This document shows positions 41,501 through 46,263 of a stretch of 46,263 bases of DNA, piece by piece (the stretch's first letter is position 1; every line of letters begins with the position of its first letter). Origin of the DNA: Dicyema japonicum (taxonomy: Eukaryota > Dicyemida > Rhombozoa > Dicyemidae); the NCBI GenBank assembly GCA_011109175.1, contig RDEW01000044.1, positions 261,661 through 307,923 of the forward strand. The letters are read 5' to 3'. The position numbers were made by a program, and so were the translations under genes. The notes below the pieces were generated by a model that worked only from the letters and a program-made list of their open reading frames with translations, did not search any database and was not told the origin of the DNA.

Positions 41501-44500
41501 TCTCAGCGATATAGAGTGATTCGTAGATATCAAATAATCAAAATTTTCCATACTGTCAAAAAATTTCAAATATGAGCTCCCCCTCTGAAGGAGATCTAGT
41601 ATTCACTTTCAACAGGAAGACTATCAAAGCCTCAGAAGGTTATTGGAATGTTATAAACGTGATTTAGTCGTCGACTGTAAGGTCACTGTAGCGGAGACAA
41701 ATTATGCTGGGACTACTTCAGTTACGAAAAACGGATTTAAATGCCAGAAATGGAATTCTTCAGGTTGAGCCTTTTAGTAAATGGCAAGAATATAATTTCT
41801 GCAGAAATCCCGACGGAAAACCCTTAGGTCCTTGGTGCTACATTGACTTGAACCATACTACATGGGAGTATTGCGACATTCCCTTATGCAGTAGCATTTC
41901 TGAGATATTAAAGCTCAACTGAATGCGACCAACATGAAAAGTGTCTTGGAATATTTCCCCGACATTGGGATACTGTACGTTTCTGGGTACTCCAACTGCG
42001 AAAATTCTCGGTATTACATAGCTCTCCTGTCGTACAAGGGGAATGCCGAATCAATTCAGGTCACATTCGTCAAATGAATTTTTAGGTGAACACATCAAAT
42101 GATCGAATTCAAATATCCCACTATTTAGTGGCTGACGGTCACCTTCGTACGTATATTCCACAATCAATGGTAAGACAAAAGTTTTCCGAGCCACAAGTTG
42201 AGGTTATAATAAACGAATCTCCTTCCCTTTGCTCTGGGAATTGTTCTTTTTCAGTAGCTAACATGTCTACACCAACAGTCACCTCAATTGAGCCTCTTTC
42301 GAGTTTACTAACTGATCATTTTTAGTACAAAATCCCGAAACTAACATAACACTACGAGGGACTCTATTCAGCGCAAATTTATCATCAAATACTATTCTGC
42401 TTGGTGGGAACGACTGTGTGCCATTTCAATCTTCTCCCAACGAAATAAACTGTTCGTTGAGAATTCGAAATGACATAAACTCCCTCTGCAACGTTTCCGT
42501 ATTGGTAGACCCTATCGGATACGCCAGATTGGCCCAAGAGTTTTGTCTAAATCCTCAAATATCTGTTACCAACATCTCCAGGAATGTTAGTTCCATCAAT
42601 GGTGGCTAAATCTGTTATACTTAGGGGGTGAATATTTGACTATCAATGGCTTCGGGTTCCAAGTTTTGTCTAAATCCTCAAATATCTGTTACCAACATCT
42701 CCAGGAATGTTAGTTCCATCAATGGTGGCTAAATCTGTTATACTTAGGGGGTGAATATTTGACTATCAATGGCTTCGGGTTCCAAGCAAACATGAAAATC
42801 CTTGTCGATTCAAAGTCCGCGGTGATTGTAAGGAGGTCAATGTACAGAGTGACGTTTGTGACCCCAATCCAAAACGTATTTAAATTTTAACGATTTAATA
42901 GTCCATTGGAATATACAGAATTTCGTTATTTAATTTAAACAGATTTTATCACGCTGGAGTTATTGTTTACGAAGATTCGACAACTCCCATGGTTTCGGGG
43001 GTGCATCCTACTCATCTTAGTGTCGCAGGTTGGCGTTTTTTATTCAGCCAAGGGAGTCAAACATTAACACTCAATATAAGTAATTTGCTATGTGGAAATG
43101 AAACTGTAGTCTTGAATATAAACAACGTTGAAATCAACCAGTCTTCCTGCTCTAATTACTCTTACTATTTCCTTACTCCGTCTTTGTCCCCCGGAAATTA
43201 TTCTTTTGAGGCAAAAACCCGAAACGGAGTAATCAACAAGTATTCGTTTTGAAAATTAAGAGAATATAAACAACGTTGAAATCAACCAGTCTTCCTGCTC
43301 TAATTACTCTTACTATTTCCTTACTCCGTCTTTGTCCCCCGGAAATTATTCTTTTGAGGCAAAAACCCGAAACGGAGTAATCAACAAGTATTCGTTTTGA
43401 AAATTAAGACTCAGCCAATACAACCTGATTTATGTGTAAATGATTACGTCAATGTTCCCAACAGGTGGGTCCATCTTTGGAGGAACTGAACTGAGCATTG
43501 GTGGAGAAGGTCTTGGAAATAGCTCCGAAATCTCAGTAAGATTGGGGAACCATCGGTGTGAAGTGAATTTCGTAAATTCGACATTTTTAAGCTGCAAAAC
43601 ATCCGAGAGTGCGAATGTACAAAAAGTAACAAACCTTGGGGTACATTCACGTACTGATATTACTAATATATAGAAAATGGAAAGGGGTACCGATGGCTGC
43701 CTGACGAAGTAACAATCCGAGTTGGCGACTATGTAATGTGGGAGTGGTTCTCTCCACTTAGAATTACCTCTATAAATTATAAGATTCATCAAACACACTC
43801 CCTCACAAATACGAAATTCCTTTCTCGGGGATTCGTTAGCGGAAATGCTTCAAATTCTGGTATTTCATGCTTTAAATTTACAAGGAACATATAAACATCA
43901 GTTTCTAAAGCCGGGGAAGTACTTTTACTGGTCTCTCCCGGTCGTTGCCGACCGTGATTTGTCCTTGAAGGGAATCGTGAATGTGGTCAATAACAAAGAT
44001 GAATCGTTCCCCCTAAATGTGACGATGGTGGGTATTCTTCCAGAATATGCATGTATGCGGTTATTATTATTTTATCAGTAAACAACAGTCTAACCCAGCC
44101 TCAACCCCCTAATTGCCCGAATATAGTAAATAATTGTACCCTGATTTCTGACTTTAACTTTACCTATTCAAATTGTGGGGGTCCGAAAATCCTCTCCGTC
44201 TCCCAGCCAAATAGGGGCTTCTTTGGGAGTATAATCATTACTGGTATAATATATTTGGAAAATACAGGGACTAATTTTGGTGGCAGAACATGCCAGAACT
44301 CCGTCAGCATTGATGGCCAACGATGCGTCGTCTTGGAATCCAATAAAACTCGAATTACCTGCAAAATAGACGAACTGCACAACTCTTCATTTGGCTACAA
44401 AAGGCTGATGAGAGTTTGGACTAAAAACGTTGGATACGGACTTTTCAAACTTTCAAAGGATTCAATAAACTCTGTTTATCTTATGCCCGAAATATCAACG

Positions 44501-46263
44501 GTTGTCCTTAACAAGAGATCAACTAAGGGGGATACTTTGATCAAAATAACCGGATGGGGATTCGACGTAAATTCAACACAAGTCAGGATTGGTCCCAATT
44601 CGTGCTTCATCGAATCTCTAAATGGGACTCAAATATTATGTCGAACTCAAAATCACTCGGTTGATGCCATCCTAAATATATCGGTCAAAGTAACGGGGGG
44701 TAGAAGTTATTACGCAGTGAACACTAACAATATCGGATTCCACTACTCCCAAAATTTTACGCCATTCGTATTACGAATTGAACCCACGAATATTACGGGA
44801 CCAAACACGACCATAAAACTGTCGGGGATAAATGTGACGTCAGTGAACGGGAGGAGTATATTGAGAATGCAAAACAGGGTGTACTACTCACTGAATAACT
44901 CCCAAAGTGGAGCTTACTTTCTGATTCCATATCTGGATGTTGGAGAACATCAGCTTTCATTGGACGTCGAAGGATACGGGAAAGCTGAATTTAGAGTGAA
45001 TAACACGATAAATAGCTATGGATATACCTCGACGGTAGAACCGGCTTCTGGTAGCACACATGGGGGAACGACGGTAAAAATAACGGGATTCGGATTCAAC
45101 TGTAACAACATAACGGCTACTATGGAAAACGTAACCTGTAGAATAACTCAGTGTCAAGTAAACGAGGTGGGTTTGTTGTATATAAAATAGTTATTTTGTC
45201 TGACACCCCCCTTATTAACGAGTGGGAGTAAAAACCTGTCTGTGATCAGTGCCTCATATTCCTTCAACCAACTAGCGTTTAGTTATGAACCCAGTAAAAG
45301 TCCGATGATAGGCTTCGTAAGGCCGATGAGTGGAAGTGCAAATACTCAAATTTTAATTGCTGGGAGTGGTAGTCAATAATCTATCAATTAACTAGGTTTC
45401 GTGGGTAATGAAAGCGACAACATCGTGCTTATAGGGAACGAGATATGCAATATTATATCATTTTCTCTGTTTATAATATCTTGTTCAGCACCCGACCAAG
45501 GGTATGGGAATTATTCTATAAAAATCAAACATCTTATTTACGGAGACTCAAACTCTGTGGAAAACTACACCAACGTGCTATCCATATCGGATATATACCC
45601 AGGGATAGGTAGACTTTGGTTGCATTGATTAGGGGGATATGGAGGCAAACAGGTGGTTCAGGTGCGTGGAAATGGATTCACTCGAGACATGAATATTTCG
45701 ATTTGTGGAATATATTCCAGAATTTTATCACTGTCGAATCACTCCGAAATGCTGGTTGAGACTCCCACGATGACTTGTGATCCTCACATACTTATTGTAG
45801 ATTCGCAAAATAACACGAACTGCTCAGTCACCATAAACACAAGCACAGCAATTATAAACTACTCCAATCAATTTACTTACAATTCGAGTGATACTTCCTT
45901 CATTTACTATGTTACCCCCAAAAGAGGAGGAACTGGGGGAGGAACTAATCTCTCAATTTATGGATTCGGCTTCAGGTCAATACGTTTTGTTAACAACCAG
46001 GAATGACCTGAATGCGACCAATGTCACAATTGACGGTTCTGTCTGCATCATAAGATTTATCAACAATTCTCTGATCCAATGTGAGTCATGTCTCCACCAC
46101 GAAAACGCTAGATCCCCCGTACAAGTTTATTCTTCGAGAAGTGGATTAGCAGTAGCTGTTAGTCAAACGATGTGATAAATTTAGAGAAATGTCTCAGATG
46201 TGATATTCGAGTATGTGAACGTCTGGTCTTCGCGATTTACCTGGGGAGGTTACGATATACCCA
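38567..46263 (+). CDS. Fibrocystin-L (PKHD1L1)-like giant protein, 5' part, over 30 ultrashort introns
   Basis: The likely start is the ATG at 38567 (or 38579), giving a signal peptide ([15 protein letters not shown]). After removal of GT-AG introns of 19-29 nt (for example 38737-38759, 38905-38927, 39034-39056, 39115-39137, 39441-39464, 39530-39552, 40046-40066, 40123-40145, 40441-40462, 40610-40631, 44053-44078, 45167-45190, 45369-45395, 45609-45632, 45976-46000, 46158-46184) the frame is nearly continuous. Domains in order: IPT/TIG ([12 protein letters not shown]), IPT ([18 protein letters not shown]), IPT ([20 protein letters not shown]), PA14 (about 39795-40300), a kringle, a run of IPT domains ([54 protein letters not shown]), a [21 protein letters not shown] segment, and the start of a G8 domain ([13 protein letters not shown]) at the window edge. 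This order is that of PKHD1L1. Unresolved points are near 41520-41560, 43410-43440 and 43880. Two exact duplications break the frame. A large secreted or type I surface protein is expected; the C-terminal half lies outside. Confidence 0.85.
39795..40640 (+). other. PA14 domain region of the fibrocystin-L-like gene
   Basis: After the intron at 39770-39794 the protein reads [11 protein letters not shown], then [20 protein letters not shown] then HYQFDMN, the tiny intron 40046-40066, [20 protein letters not shown] across intron 40123-40145, and continues into [20 protein letters not shown] and [24 protein letters not shown] and L.K...YYI.IL.K..GES are the core PA14 motifs. Without the introns the domain falls in three frames. 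Confidence 0.8.
41668..41889 (+). other. Kringle domain within the fibrocystin-L-like protein
   Basis: After removing the 29-nt intron 41639-41667 and the 25-nt intron 41764-41788 the segment reads [13 protein letters not shown]..., [39 protein letters not shown] and C. All six kringle cysteines are in their usual motifs (CQ.W, FCRNPD, PWCY, WEYCDIP, C). Kringles bind proteins, often through a lysine-binding site; its role here is unknown. I do not recall a kringle in vertebrate PKHD1L1. Confidence 0.85.
42540..42785. repeat. Exact 123-bp tandem duplication in a coding exon
   Basis: 42540-42662 and 42663-42785 appear identical. With one copy the protein reads [24 protein letters not shown], a normal IPT domain across a 23-nt intron; with both the exon is duplicated and the frame restarts. 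This is best explained as an assembly artefact. Confidence 0.85.
43114..43409. repeat. Exact 148-bp tandem duplication in the fibrocystin-L-like gene
   Basis: 43114-43261 and 43262-43409 appear identical ([12 protein letters not shown]... to ...VINKYSF plus intron sequence). The period is not a multiple of three and the second copy follows an intronic stop, so both copies cannot be translated together. Probably an assembly artefact. Confidence 0.85.

Overview
This is AT-rich animal nuclear DNA that carries a few real genes among many decayed transposable elements. The key to reading it is that genuine introns here are only about 19-29 nt long, most of them 21-26 nt. Three genes look broken until these GT...AG segments are removed, and then read as continuous proteins. 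They are a complete cytosolic-type aspartate aminotransferase (28138-29500, seven introns), the 5' part of a giant fibrocystin-L/PKHD1L1-like protein (38567 to the window edge, at least 30 tiny introns), and a two-copy family of unrecognised type I membrane proteins (1217-2387 and 16235-17700). Introns this short in an animal are, from memory, described for dicyemid mesozoans. Together with animal-type LINEs, hAT elements, a kringle domain and an axonemal dynein relic, they suggest a dicyemid or similar mesozoan. That is inference; no rRNA or other taxonomic marker is present.

Layout. 1-0.35 kb: 3' end of an R2-like LINE. 0.8-1.1 kb: a roughly 91-bp minisatellite. 1.2-2.4 kb: decayed membrane-protein copy A. 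5.4-6.6 kb: a hAT (ZBED5-like) transposase relic. 7.9-9.7 kb: a second R2-like LINE. 10.1-12.0 kb: a minus-strand LINE with a YLDD reverse transcriptase. 12.1-13.6 kb: a Jockey-like LINE. 13.8-14.4 kb: a PHD-finger LINE N-terminus that runs into a 670-nt gap. 16.2-17.7 kb: membrane-protein copy B. 18.8-19.25 kb: a hAT relic. 20.1-20.7 and 25.7-26.0 kb: pieces of a LINE here called family D. 21.0-22.6 kb, minus strand: an axonemal dynein heavy chain pseudogene. 28.1-29.5 kb: aspartate aminotransferase. 30.7-33.5 kb: a nearly full-length family D LINE, with a BED-finger hAT beginning just after it (33.6-34.7 kb). 35.6-36.9 kb: more family D pieces. 38.2-38.45 kb, minus strand: a possible NDUFA1-like gene, divergent from the fibrocystin-L-like gene that fills the rest.

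Two patterns cut across the window. First, LINE 3' ends carry a recurring hairpin whose arms covary between copies, followed by a TAAA-rich tail. Second, about ten direct duplications of 44-545 bp occur, several with a single n at the junction. In the fibrocystin-L-like gene the extra copies break an otherwise good reading frame, so many are probably unmerged contig overlaps rather than biology.
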